Shown one piece after another: positions 48,512 through 57,037 of a stretch of DNA of 64,000 bases. Source of the stretch: Actinokineospora alba (lineage in GTDB: Bacteria > Actinomycetota > Actinomycetes > Mycobacteriales > Pseudonocardiaceae). Numbering within the stretch: position 1 is the first letter of the stretch; the number at the start of each line of letters is the position of its first letter. A program made the position numbers and the translations under genes. The notes under the pieces were generated by a model. It did no database searches and was not told where the DNA came from. It saw only the letters and a program-made list of their open reading frames with translations. The DNA lies in assembly GCF_004362515.1 (NCBI RefSeq), contig NZ_SNXU01000001.1, positions 6,696,001-6,760,000 of the forward strand, given 5' to 3'.

Positions 48512-49898
48512 CCCCCGAAGTTATCCACAGCCGACCCCAAACCAAGATCCTTTGACACCCCCCACCGATAGACTGGCCAAGGGCCGTCCCCCCGGGGAAG
48601 GGCGGGGGCTGCCTGGTGGGCTGCGCGATGGCGAAGATGAAGAAAAACCCGCAGGCCGGGTGCCCAGCGGGTCGCGCAGCGAAGGACAGGCTGGTGGGCT
48701 GCACGGTCGCGAAGAACGAGAAGCACGGGCAGGCGAACCCGCGCCCGACGGGCCGCGCGATGGAAGGCGGGGCGGTGGGGCCGAGTTGGCCGAGTACACC
48801 GAGAAGGTGGCGTCGGGTCCACTTCGGGAGATCGCCAAGCGAGGGGTTCCGGGGCTGATTAACCGACCGCTGCTCGCCGCGTTGGCGGAGCATGGGTTGC
48901 TTGGGCGGATCTTCCAGCGGGGTGCCGCCGGGTATGTGCCGACCTCCGCGATGGATCTGTGCGTCATCCGTGAAGCTCTCGCGCGGCATTGCACCGAGGC
49001 GGAGACCGCCTTCGCGCTCCAAGGGCTTGGGGCCTATCCGATTCTGCTCGCCGGGTCGTCCGACGTGGTTGAGGCGTGGATTCCGCGGATCGCCGCCGGT
49101 GAGGCCGCCGTGGGGTTCGCGCTGACCGAACCGGACGCCGGGTCCGATGCGGCGGCGCTGGCGTTGCGGGCCACTGTGGACGGCGATGACTTCGTGCTCG
49201 ACGGCGAGAAGACCTACATCTCGCACGCGCCGGAAGCCGAGGTGTACTCGGTGTTCGCGCGCACCACCGACGGCGCGGGCGCCCGCGGCATCACCGCCTT
49301 CGCGGTCGCGCGGGACACCCCTGGTCTCACCGGTGAACACATCGACCTGTTGGCGCCCCACCCCATCGGGCGGTTGCGGTTCGACGGTGTGCGCGTTCCT
49401 CGTTCGCACATCCTCGGCGACGTCGACGGCGGGTGGGGGGTCGCGATGCGCACCCTCGACATGTTCCGCCCCAGTGTCGGCGCGTTCGCGGTCGGCATGG
49501 CGCAGGCCGCGCTGGACGCGGCGGTGGCGCACGCGGCGCAGCGGCAGGCGTTCGGGCGGTCGCTGTCCTCCTTCCAAGGGGTGTCGCACCAACTCGCCGA
49601 TGTGGCGACCCGGCTGCGGGCCGCACGGCTCCTCGTCCACGACGCCGCCGCGGCCTACGACGCCGAGCCGGGGAAGACCGGGCACCTGTCGGCGATGGCC
49701 AAGCTGTTCGCCACCGAGACCGCCCAAGTGGCCGTCGACCTGGCCATCCAGGTGCACGGCGCCCGCGCGCTCGAACGGGGACACCTGCTCGAACACCTCT
49801 ACCGGGAGGTGCGGGCGCCCCGCATCTACGAAGGCGCGTCGGAGGTCCAGCGGGAGATCATCGCGCGCAGCTTGTTCAAGAGTGTCGGTGCCCGCTGA
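48504..49898 (+). CDS. Acyl-CoA dehydrogenase with low-complexity N-terminal extension
   Basis: From ATG 48504 (overlapping the Rid gene end) the frame gives 464 aa, but the first 95 residues are Gly/Arg/Glu-rich and lie on repetitive DNA (48590-48770). The enzyme proper begins near LAEYTEKVASGPLREIAKRG; TTG 48786 or GTG 48810 could be the functional start. Motifs: FALTEPDAGSDA, GEKTYISHA, RQAFGRSLSSFQGVSHQLAD, QVHGARALERGHLLEHLYREVRAP (in pieces), IYEGASEVQREIIAR. It oxidises an acyl-CoA with FAD. Last gene of the catabolic operon. Confidence 0.85.
   Translation: MNDPRSYPQPTPNQDPLTPPTDRLAKGRPPGEGRGLPGGLRDGEDEEKPAGRVPSGSRSEGQAGGLHGREEREARAGEPAPDGPRDGRRGGGAELAEYTEKVASGPLREIAKRGVPGLINRPLLAALAEHGLLGRIFQRGAAGYVPTSAMDLCVIREALARHCTEAETAFALQGLGAYPILLAGSSDVVEAWIPRIAAGEAAVGFALTEPDAGSDAAALALRATVDGDDFVLDGEKTYISHAPEAEVYSVFARTTDGAGARGITAFAVARDTPGLTGEHIDLLAPHPIGRLRFDGVRVPRSHILGDVDGGWGVAMRTLDMFRPSVGAFAVGMAQAALDAAVAHAAQRQAFGRSLSSFQGVSHQLADVATRLRAARLLVHDAAAAYDAEPGKTGHLSAMAKLFATETAQVAVDLAIQVHGARALERGHLLEHLYREVRAPRIYEGASEVQREIIARSLFKSVGAR
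48590..48770. repeat. Degenerate repeat at the start of the acyl-CoA dehydrogenase frame
   Basis: Two similar stretches (CTGGTGGGCTGC.C..TGGCGAAG near 48612 and CTGGTGGGCTGCACGGTCGCGAAG near 48688) are each followed by an AGAAGAA/GAGAAG run and a GGGCAGGC-GGGCCGCGC segment. This is a roughly 75-bp imperfect duplication between two otherwise tightly coupled genes. It looks like inserted extragenic repeat DNA. Confidence 0.5.
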
Positions 49899-49910
49899 GA
49901 CGATGCGGGC

Positions 49911-50489
49911 ATGACCGATGAGGCGTTCTGGCTGCTGATCGAGCGAGCCGCGGAACAGGCGGGCGACCGCGACGAGCAAGCGGAGTGGCTCGCCGAGGAA
50001 CTCACGCGGCTCCCGGTCGAGCAGATCGTCGGCTTCCAGATCCAGCTGTCCGCCCACCGGTTACGCGCCGACACCTGGGACATGTGGGCCGCGGCGCGCG
50101 TCATCTTCGACGGCTTCTGCTCCGATGACAGCTTCTGGTACTTCCAGCTCTGGCTGCTCGGACTCGGCAGGCACACCTTCGACCGGGTCGTCGCCGAGCC
50201 GGACCTGCTGGCCGAAGTCGAGTCCGTGCGCGCCCTGGCCGCGAAGCCGCTCCGGACGTGGTCGGAGCGCGACTGGCCGGACTGGGAAAGCCTGGACTAC
50301 GCCGCCGCCACCGCCTACCAGGACGCCACCGGACGCGAACTCGGCCTGGAGAAGGCGCTCCTGGACGCCGGGATCGACCTGCCCGTGAACCCGGACCCCG
50401 CCGACGTCGACTGGGACCCCTCAGACCTGACTGTGGTCGCCGCCCGACTCCCCCGGCTGAGCCTCCTGTTCAGCGCGCGCGTCAGGTAG
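49911..50489 (+). CDS. DUF4240 protein
   Basis: This 192-aa helical protein begins MTDEAFWLLIERA and contains LPVEQIVGFQIQLSAHRLRADTWDMWAAARVIFDGFCSDDSF (in pieces) and FQLWLLGLGRHTFDRVVAEPD, the DUF4240 pattern. Function unknown. It follows the catabolic operon by 12 bp and ends with an 8-bp overlap with the convergent synthase gene. Confidence 0.82.
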   Translation: MTDEAFWLLIERAAEQAGDRDEQAEWLAEELTRLPVEQIVGFQIQLSAHRLRADTWDMWAAARVIFDGFCSDDSFWYFQLWLLGLGRHTFDRVVAEPDLLAEVESVRALAAKPLRTWSERDWPDWESLDYAAATAYQDATGRELGLEKALLDAGIDLPVNPDPADVDWDPSDLTVVAARLPRLSLLFSARVR

Positions 50490-51843
50490 ACGCGGGCAGC
50501 TCGGCGAGCGCGCGCTCGATCTCCTCCTCGGGCAGGTCGTGGTCGATCATCTCGCCGCCGAGGTAGGCACCATAGGCGGGCAGGTCGAGGTGGGCGTGGC
50601 CGCACAGGGCCGTCAGGATCACCTTCTCCTCGCCGGTCTCCTTGCACCGCAACGCTTCGCGGACGCACTCAGCCAAAGCGTGGGTCGGCTCAGGCGCCGG
50701 GATGATGCCCTCGGCCCGGGCAAACCGGACGCCAGCGGCGAAGCACTCCTGCTGCGGCAGGGCGACGGCGTCGATCAGGCCCAGCTCGTAGATGTGCGAC
50801 AGCAGCGGCGACATGCCGTGGTAGCGCAGACCACCCGCGTGGATCGGGTCGGGAATGAAGCCGTGGCCGAGGGTGTGCATCTTCAGCAACGGGGTCAGGC
50901 CCGCCGTGTCGCCGAAGTCGTAGGCGTAGACGCCCCGGGTCAGCGACGGGCACGCCGCGGGCTCGACCGCGCGGATGGCGGGCGACATGCGACCGGCCAG
51001 TTTCTCCCGCAGGAACGGGAACGCCAGGCCACCGAAGTTGGATCCGCCGCCCGTGCAGCCGACGATGACGTCCGGGGTGTCCCCAGCCAGCTCGAACTGC
51101 TTCAGCGCCTCCTCCCCGATCACCGTCTGGTGCAGCAGCACATGGTTGAGCACGCTGCCCAGCGCGTAGCGGGTGTCGGGGTCGGCGGCGGCCATCTCGA
51201 CCGCCTCGCTGATCGCGATGCCGAGGCTGCCGGTCGAGTCCGGGTGCTCGGCCAGCACCGCCCGGCCGGACACGGTGAGATCCGACGGACTCGGGTGCAC
51301 GGTCGCGCCGAACGTCTCCATCATCAGCTTGCGGTACGGCTTCTGGTCATACGACGCCCGCACCTGCCAGACCTCGCACTCCAAGCCGAACACCGCGCAG
51401 GCGAACGCGAGAGCACTGCCCCACTGGCCCGCACCGGTCTCCGTCGTCAGCTTCGTGACCCCCTCGCGCGCGTTGTAGAACGCTTGCGGGACGGCGGTGT
51501 TCGGCTTGTGCGAGCCGACCGGGCTGACACCCTCGTACTTGTAGTAGATCCGCGCGGGCGTGCCGAGCGCGCGCTCAAGGCGGTGGGCGCGGTACAGCGG
51601 CGACGGCCGCCACAGCCGGTACACGTCCTGGACCTCGTCGGGGATGTCGATGTAGCTCTCCCCCGACACCTCCTGCGCGATCAGCGCCTGCGGGAACAGC
51701 GGCGCCAGGTCGTCCGGCCCGACCGGCTGCTTCGTCCCCGGGTGCAGCGGCGGGGGCGGCGGCTCCGGCAGGTCGGGGATGATGTTGTACCACTGGGTCG
51801 GCATCTCCGACTCGTCGAGCAGGAACTTCGTGCGTCCGGACAT
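50482..51843 (-). CDS. trpB: TrpB2-type tryptophan synthase beta chain
   Basis: ATG 51843 (GGGAGG upstream) gives 453 aa of the TrpB2 class, longer at the N-terminus than TrpB1 (PTQWYNIIPDLPEPPPPPLHPGT). Motifs: RPSPLYRAHRLERALGTPARIYYKYEG, the PLP-lysine in VGSHKPNTA, ETGAGQWGSALA and GCTGGGSNFGGL. TrpB2 makes tryptophan from serine and indole and is often found without TrpA. It is close to a tryptophan-degrading operon, with no trpA nearby. Confidence 0.92.
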   Translation of the reverse strand: MSGRTKFLLDESEMPTQWYNIIPDLPEPPPPPLHPGTKQPVGPDDLAPLFPQALIAQEVSGESYIDIPDEVQDVYRLWRPSPLYRAHRLERALGTPARIYYKYEGVSPVGSHKPNTAVPQAFYNAREGVTKLTTETGAGQWGSALAFACAVFGLECEVWQVRASYDQKPYRKLMMETFGATVHPSPSDLTVSGRAVLAEHPDSTGSLGIAISEAVEMAAADPDTRYALGSVLNHVLLHQTVIGEEALKQFELAGDTPDVIVGCTGGGSNFGGLAFPFLREKLAGRMSPAIRAVEPAACPSLTRGVYAYDFGDTAGLTPLLKMHTLGHGFIPDPIHAGGLRYHGMSPLLSHIYELGLIDAVALPQQECFAAGVRFARAEGIIPAPEPTHALAECVREALRCKETGEEKVILTALCGHAHLDLPAYGAYLGGEMIDHDLPEEEIERALAELPAST

Positions 51844-51932
51844 GCCCGCCTCCCGTGGCTCGGTCGATCCGTCCAACGCTAGAACTGTCGCGCCGGCACG
51901 GCCAACGGAAGCGCGGTTGTTACGGTGGTGGG

Positions 51933-52415
51933 GTGAACGTCGAGGTGACACCCCTGCCGGGAATCGGCACGCGCCAGGACTTCGTCTCCCGCTCCGGCCG
52001 CCGCATCGGGGTGATCACCTACCGCGACGGCCACGCCGAGCTCATCGTCTCCAAGCAGGACGACCCCGACTCGTGCGTCGCGTCGATCCCGATGACCATC
52101 GAGGAGTCGAGCACGCTGGCGAACCTGCTGGGCGCACCACACCTGGTCGCGCAGCTCGAGGACCAGCACCGCGAGGTCACGGGCGTGACCACGCGCCAGC
52201 TGCCGCTCGCGCCGGGCTCGCCGTTCGACGGCAAGACCCTCGGCGACACCGAGCTGCGCACCCGCACCGCGGTCTCCGTTGTCGCGGTCGTGCGCACGGG
52301 CACCGTGCACCCGTCGCCGCGGCCGGACTTCCGGTTCGCGGGCGGCGACATGCTGGTCACTGTCGGCACCGCGGAAGGGCTCGCCCGGGCCGCCGACGTC
52401 ATCGAACACGGCTGA
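51933..52415 (+). CDS. TrkA-C (RCK_C) regulatory subunit of a K+/H+ antiporter (KhtT-like)
   Basis: GTG 51933 gives 160 aa. The N-terminal half (VEVTPLPGIGTRQDFVSRSGRRIGVI) and a C-terminal RCK_C domain (QLPLAPGSPFDGKTLGDTELRTRTAVSVVAVVR; FRFAGGDMLVTVGTAEGL) match KhtT, the cytosolic regulator of KhtU antiporters; KhtT senses cyclic di-AMP or cations in Bacillus. Its stop overlaps the antiporter start (TGATG). Confidence 0.87.
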   Translation: MNVEVTPLPGIGTRQDFVSRSGRRIGVITYRDGHAELIVSKQDDPDSCVASIPMTIEESSTLANLLGAPHLVAQLEDQHREVTGVTTRQLPLAPGSPFDGKTLGDTELRTRTAVSVVAVVRTGTVHPSPRPDFRFAGGDMLVTVGTAEGLARAADVIEHG

Positions 52416-53584
52416 TGCCGGAGACAGCGGTCCCCCTGATCGAACTGGGCGCCGTCTTCTTCGGCCTCGGCCTGCTCGGACGACTCGCCTGGCGCATCGG
52501 CATCTCCCCGATCCCGCTGTACCTCGTCGGCGGGCTCGCGTTCGGCGCGGGCGGGCTGGTGCCGCTGCACGGCATCGAGGGCTTCACCCACATCGCGGGC
52601 GAGATCGGCGTGATCCTGCTGCTGCTCCTGCTGGGGCTGGAGTACTCGGCGGCCGAACTCGTCACCGGGCTGCGCCGGTCCTGGATGGCGGGCCTGCTCG
52701 ACCTGGTGCTCAACGCGGCACCGGGCGCGGCGGTGGCGCTGATGCTGGGCTGGGGGCCGATCGGCGCGCTCGCGATGGCGGGCGTCACCTACATCTCCTC
52801 GTCCGGGATCATCGCGAAGGTCCTGGGCGACCTCGGTCGACTCGGCAACCGCGAGACGCCGGTGGTGCTGTCGATCCTCGTGTTCGAGGACCTCGCCATG
52901 GCCGTCTACCTGCCGATCCTCACCGCGCTGCTGGCGGGCGCGACCCTGCTCGGCGGCCTGACGGCGGTCGGGATCTCACTCGTCGCCGTGACCGTGGTGC
53001 TCGTGGTCGCGCTGCGGTTCGGCCGGTTCGTCTCGATGATCGTCGACAGCCCGCATCCCGAGGTCTTCCTGCTGCGCGTGCTGGGCGCGGCCCTGCTCGT
53101 CGCCGGTGTCGCCTCGCAGCTGCAGGTGTCGGCGGCGGTCGGCGCGTTCCTGCTCGGCATCGCGATCTCCGGGGCGACCGCGGAGAACGCGACGAAGCTG
53201 CTCGAACCCCTGCGCGACCTGTTCGCGGCCGTGTTCTTCGTGGTCTTCGGCTTGAACACCGACCCGACGACGATCCCGCCCGTGCTCGGCTACGCGGTGG
53301 CGCTCGCGTTCGTCACCACGCTCACGAAGGTGGCGACCGGCTGGTGGGCGGCACGCAGGCAGGGCATCGGCAGGCTGGGCCGGGCTCGGGCGGGCGCGGC
53401 TCTGGTCGCACGCGGCGAGTTCTCCATCGTCATCGCCGGGCTCGCGGTGAGCGCGGGCGCCGTGGACAGCCAACTGGCCGCGCTGGCGACCGCGTACGTG
53501 CTGCTCATGGCCATCCTCGGGCCCGTCGCCGCGCGAGTCGTCGAACCCGTCGCCGAGCTGTTCCGGCGCAAGGTGCCCGCCTAG
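52415..53584 (+). CDS. CPA2-family cation:proton antiporter (KhtU/KefB-like)
   Basis: ATG 52415 gives 389 aa with about 12 hydrophobic segments. It is a CPA2 antiporter: LAWRIGISPIPLYLVGGLAFGAGG at the start, a central VTYISSSGIIAKVLGDLGRLGNRETPVVLSILVFEDLAMAVYLPIL region (quoted in family terms) with the ion-binding Asp in FEDLAMA, and GFxFNTDP-like VFGLNTDPTTIPP. No RCK-N or universal stress domain is fused, matching the separate KhtT partner. It exports K+ (or Na+) for protons. Confidence 0.88.
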   Translation: MPETAVPLIELGAVFFGLGLLGRLAWRIGISPIPLYLVGGLAFGAGGLVPLHGIEGFTHIAGEIGVILLLLLLGLEYSAAELVTGLRRSWMAGLLDLVLNAAPGAAVALMLGWGPIGALAMAGVTYISSSGIIAKVLGDLGRLGNRETPVVLSILVFEDLAMAVYLPILTALLAGATLLGGLTAVGISLVAVTVVLVVALRFGRFVSMIVDSPHPEVFLLRVLGAALLVAGVASQLQVSAAVGAFLLGIAISGATAENATKLLEPLRDLFAAVFFVVFGLNTDPTTIPPVLGYAVALAFVTTLTKVATGWWAARRQGIGRLGRARAGAALVARGEFSIVIAGLAVSAGAVDSQLAALATAYVLLMAILGPVAARVVEPVAELFRRKVPA

Positions 53585-54036
53585 GCGACGCAGAACTCGT
53601 TGCCCTCCGGGTCTTGCAGGACGACGCCGTAGTGGTCGACCCCGGGGTCGTCGAGCCTGCGCACGACCGTGGCGCCCGCCTTGAGCACCCGGTCCACAAC
53701 GGCGTCGACCCGCTCCTTGCGTTCGGCCATCGGCACCGCGCGACCGCCGCTGACCTTGAGGTCGAGGTGCACGCGGTTCTTGCCGACCTTGGGCTCCGGG
53801 ACCTGCTGGAACCAGACCCTCGGCCCGATGCCCGCCGGGTCGACGATGGACTCAGGGGTCTCACCGACACCTTCGGGCAGCTCCTCCTCGGGCACCCCCA
53901 TCTCGGCCCAGTAGTCGCGCCAGGTCGCTTGCCCACCCGGCGGCGGCTCCGGGATGTAGCCGAGCGCCTCGGTCCAGAACGCCACCTGACGCACCGGGTC
54001 GGCGCAGTCGATGGTCACCTGCAATGTCAGTTCCAT
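53581..54036 (-). CDS. VOC-family (glyoxalase/bleomycin resistance-like) protein
   Basis: ATG 54036 gives 151 aa with two beta-alpha-beta units: LQVTIDCADPVRQVAFWTEALGY, and a second half with VHLDLKV and LQDPEGNEFCV at the end. It is of the type used for small-molecule binding or dioxygenase-like reactions. Substrate unknown. Its end overlaps the antiporter gene by four bases (convergent). Confidence 0.85.
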   Translation of the reverse strand: MELTLQVTIDCADPVRQVAFWTEALGYIPEPPPGGQATWRDYWAEMGVPEEELPEGVGETPESIVDPAGIGPRVWFQQVPEPKVGKNRVHLDLKVSGGRAVPMAERKERVDAVVDRVLKAGATVVRRLDDPGVDHYGVVLQDPEGNEFCVA

Positions 54037-54067
54037 GGGCCCGAGCCTGCCACGGGGGTACGACAGT

Positions 54068-55246
54068 TCAGGCGAGGTCGGCGAGCAGCAGGCCGCTGCG
54101 CGGCTTCGGGGTGAAGTAGGTGCTCTTGCGGGGCATCCGGCCGCCCGCCGCGTGGACGGTGAGGACATCGGCCAGCGGAACCGGCGCGATCTGGAGCACG
54201 GCTTCGACGTCCGGGCCCGGGTCGCGGCCCGCGGGCAGGGTGCGCACGTTCGGTCCCTCCGGGTCCAGGGCGAGCGCCTTGCGGATCAGGAGTTCCTCGA
54301 CGACCTCGTGGTCGATGCGGGGCAGCGGGTCGGTGGCCGTGGGCGGCGGCAGGTCGACCACCAGGGTGCGGTGGCCGTGCCGGACGACGACGGTGCCGGG
54401 GACGGTCGGCGCCACGGCGTCCGGGTCCTCGCGGACGGTCAGACCGCACGCGCGCCAGGCGGCGGCCAACTCGTCGGCCGTGCGGCCGGTGCCGACGATG
54501 ACCCGGTGGAACGCGCCGATGCGCAGCCCGGGGCCGGCGCTGATCAGGGCGAGGATGCCGTCGAGCTTGGCTTCCGCGGCGGCGGCGACCCGGTGGTTGC
54601 CGTCGGCGACCAGCAGCGGGCGGGCGGCGGCGACGGCCATGATCGCGTCGCGGATGGGGCCGGGACCGAGCAGCCAGACCCGGTGCCGCCTGCCCGCGGA
54701 GTCCACGGTCGACACGGCGGGCGCGCCCGCGGCGGCGATGGCGTCTTTGACCGCCGCGGTGAGCGTCTCGCCATGGGTGACCGGGACGAGCAGGGCGGCG
54801 CTGGTCGCGCAGCCAAGCCCGGAGAGGACAGCGGCGCGTTCGGTGACGACGTCGGGGTAGACCTGCTCGGTGTGGCGGACCTGGCTCAGCCCGTCCAGAT
54901 CCACCGCGGCCGGGTCGACCATGCACAGCAGGCCGGTCGCCGAGCCGTCCGGACCGTCGACCTCGTAGGGCGCGACGACGTCGACAACCGGGCGGTAGGC
55001 CATCCGAACAAGATCGACGAGCGCCCGGCGGGCCTGCGGCAGCGCTTCGAGCAGGCTGAGCCCGTCCGCGAGCGCCGCCGGGGTGCGGTGCGGGTGCTGC
55101 ACGGCGAGCAGCGTGCCCCGCGCGGCGCCTGGCTGGGCCAGTGCCGCGCGGACACGGTGCTTCTCGGCGAACTCGTCGACGTCCGGCCCGGGAACCTCGG
55201 ACCGAACGACCCATCCGCGCCTGATCGGACGCACCCAGCCAGTCAT
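54068..55246 (-). CDS. DUF1015 family protein
   Basis: Start at ATG 55246 (or ATG 55261, 15 bases upstream) gives about 392 aa. DUF1015 hallmarks: an N-terminal PIRRGWVV-like strand, VVDVVAPYEVDGPDG, LLVADGNHRVAAA near the middle, PRIDHEVVEELL and a C-terminal MPRKSTYFTPKPRSGLLL. The family is widespread with unknown biochemical role, often near serine metabolism genes. It directly follows rluB on the strand. Confidence 0.82.
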   Translation of the reverse strand: MTGWVRPIRRGWVVRSEVPGPDVDEFAEKHRVRAALAQPGAARGTLLAVQHPHRTPAALADGLSLLEALPQARRALVDLVRMAYRPVVDVVAPYEVDGPDGSATGLLCMVDPAAVDLDGLSQVRHTEQVYPDVVTERAAVLSGLGCATSAALLVPVTHGETLTAAVKDAIAAAGAPAVSTVDSAGRRHRVWLLGPGPIRDAIMAVAAARPLLVADGNHRVAAAAEAKLDGILALISAGPGLRIGAFHRVIVGTGRTADELAAAWRACGLTVREDPDAVAPTVPGTVVVRHGHRTLVVDLPPPTATDPLPRIDHEVVEELLIRKALALDPEGPNVRTLPAGRDPGPDVEAVLQIAPVPLADVLTVHAAGGRMPRKSTYFTPKPRSGLLLADLA

Positions 55247-55284
55247 AGGATCATTCTGCATGGGTGCGTCTCACAATAAGACTC

Positions 55285-56022
55285 TTATAGTCCGACGGAC
55301 TTGTATAGCGAGCCGACCTCGGGCCGGTTGAGCGAGCGGATCGACCCCGGACGCTGGTTGCCCAGGTAGACGTCGCCGATCTGGGTGCGCACGAGCTTGA
55401 GGACCGGGTGGCCGACCTCTTCGAGCATCCGGCGCACGATGTGCTTGCGGCCTTCGTGCAGGACGACCTCGACCAGGGCCTTGCCCGCGAAGTTGTCGAC
55501 CATGCGGAACGAGTCGACCCGCGCGGGGCCGTCCTCGAGCATCACGCCGTCACGCAGGCGCTTGCCGACGTCGCGGCCGACCGGGCCGGGGACCTCGGCC
55601 AGGTAGGTCTTGAGGACCTCGAACGACGGGTGCATCAGCCGGTGCGCCAGGTCGCCGTCGTTGGTGAGCAGCAGCAGGCCCTCGGTGTCGGCGTCGAGCC
55701 TGCCGACGTGGAAGAGCTTGTCGGCGCGGTCACGCACGTAGTCGCCGACGCACGGGCGGTTGCGCTCGTCGTCCATCGTGCTGAGCACGCCCTTGGGCTT
55801 GTTCAGGGCCAGGTACACGCGGTCATCGCGGACGATGACGCGCGCGCCATCGACATGGATGACCGCGGTCTGCGGGTCGACCCGCATGCCTTGCTCGCGC
55901 ACGACCTTGCCGTCGACACTCACCCGGCCCTGATCGATCAGATCCTCGGCCGCACGCCGCGAGGCGACTCCCGCGCTGGAGAGCACCTTCTGCAGGCGAA
56001 TGCCTTCCGGGCTATTCGACAT
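55285..56022 (-). CDS. rluB: 23S rRNA pseudouridine synthase RluB-type
   Basis: ATG 56022 gives 245 aa: an S4 domain (IRLQKVLSSAGVASRRAAEDLI) and the RsuA/RluB catalytic core with GRLDADTEGLLLLTNDG (catalytic Asp), LNKPKGV and EGRKHIVRRM. Overlaps scpB by 11 bp. In other actinobacteria cmk follows directly; here DUF1015 and a long accessory block intervene. Confidence 0.95.
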   Translation of the reverse strand: MSNSPEGIRLQKVLSSAGVASRRAAEDLIDQGRVSVDGKVVREQGMRVDPQTAVIHVDGARVIVRDDRVYLALNKPKGVLSTMDDERNRPCVGDYVRDRADKLFHVGRLDADTEGLLLLTNDGDLAHRLMHPSFEVLKTYLAEVPGPVGRDVGKRLRDGVMLEDGPARVDSFRMVDNFAGKALVEVVLHEGRKHIVRRMLEEVGHPVLKLVRTQIGDVYLGNQRPGSIRSLNRPEVGSLYKSVGL

Positions 56023-57037
56023 CGTCAATCGCATCCACTTCTGGCAACAGCGGAGCGATCGGGGGCAGGTCCTCCAAGGAGGCCAAACCCAATCGCTCCA
56101 GGAACAGCTCGGTTGTCCGGTACAGGAGCCCACCGGTCTCGGTGTCGGTGCCGGTCTCCTCGATCAGACCGCGCACGACCAGGGTGCGGATCACGCCATC
56201 GACGTTCACACCGCGCACCGCCGCCACCCGCGACCGGGTCACCGGCTGCCGATAGGCGATGACCGCGAGGGTCTCCAGCGCCGCCCGGGTGAGCTTCGCC
56301 CGCTGCCCGTCGAGCAAAAGCTTCTCGACGACCGGCGCGTACCTGTCACGAGTGTAGAACCGCCACCCCTGACCCACTCGGCGCAGGTCTATGCCGCTGC
56401 CTTGTTCGGTGTAGCGGGCGGCCATCCGACGGAGGGCCTCACGCACCCTGGCGACGCTCTGGTCGACCGCGCCCGCGAGGAGTTCGTCCTCGGCCGGGGC
56501 GTCGACGACCAGCAGCAACGCTTCGAGGGCGGCGTCGAGATCGGCGTCCTCGGTGAGGTCTGGGAACTGGGAGCCGATGGTGACGAGGTCGTCTTCGGTG
56601 AGGACGTCGGCGGGGTCTGGTTCTTCGGTGCCGTCGGTGGAATCGGTGCCGAGGTCGGGATCGGTGCTCGCGTCGGGAGCAGTGCTCTCGCCCGCGGTGG
56701 AGCGGTGCTCTCCATCGAGAGCAGTGCTCTCAGCTGTCCCCGGTTCAGAGGCCTCGCCGGGAACAGAGCGGTGCTCACCGTTGTGAGCAGTGCTCTCGCC
56801 TTCCCCAAAACCCGAGGTCACGGCGCCGCCAGAGCGGTGCTCACTGTTGTGAGCAGTGCTCTCGTCCGGCCCAGGATCGGCGGCCTCGCCGGGAACAGAG
56901 CGGTGCTCACCGTTGTGAGCAGTGCTCTCGCTTTCCCCAAAACCCGAGGTCACGGCGCCGGCAGAGCGGTGCTCACTGTTGTGAGCAGTGCTCTCGTCGC
57001 CGGGTTCGGTGGGTGCTGTGTCGTCGACGGGGCTCAC
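56012..57037 (-). CDS. scpB: Chromosome segregation protein ScpB with repeat-expanded N-terminus
   Basis: GTG 57037 (overlapping the scpA stop) gives 341 aa. The conserved ScpB part begins near 140: DLDAALEALLLVVDAP, ALRRMAARYTEQGSGIDLRRV, GWRFYTR and LTRAALETLAVIAYRQPVTRSRV. It forms two winged helices that bind ScpA and SMC. Residues 8-125 are an insertion of repeats (ESTAHN.EHRS every 15-29 residues) unlike other ScpB proteins, rich in Ser, Glu and Gly and probably disordered. Confidence 0.95.
   Translation of the reverse strand: MSPVDDTAPTEPGDESTAHNSEHRSAGAVTSGFGESESTAHNGEHRSVPGEAADPGPDESTAHNSEHRSGGAVTSGFGEGESTAHNGEHRSVPGEASEPGTAESTALDGEHRSTAGESTAPDASTDPDLGTDSTDGTEEPDPADVLTEDDLVTIGSQFPDLTEDADLDAALEALLLVVDAPAEDELLAGAVDQSVARVREALRRMAARYTEQGSGIDLRRVGQGWRFYTRDRYAPVVEKLLLDGQRAKLTRAALETLAVIAYRQPVTRSRVAAVRGVNVDGVIRTLVVRGLIEETGTDTETGGLLYRTTELFLERLGLASLEDLPPIAPLLPEVDAIDDVE
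56676..57000. repeat. In-frame palindromic repeats in scpB
   Basis: Six copies of GAGC.GTGCTC...GAGCAGTGCTC-type units, each able to form a stem (GAGCGGTGCTCAC against GTGAGCAGTGCTC, 11 of 13 paired, 4-base loop), occur in register with the scpB frame. A larger 132-bp unit containing two of them is duplicated (56759 and 56891). Confidence 0.85.
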
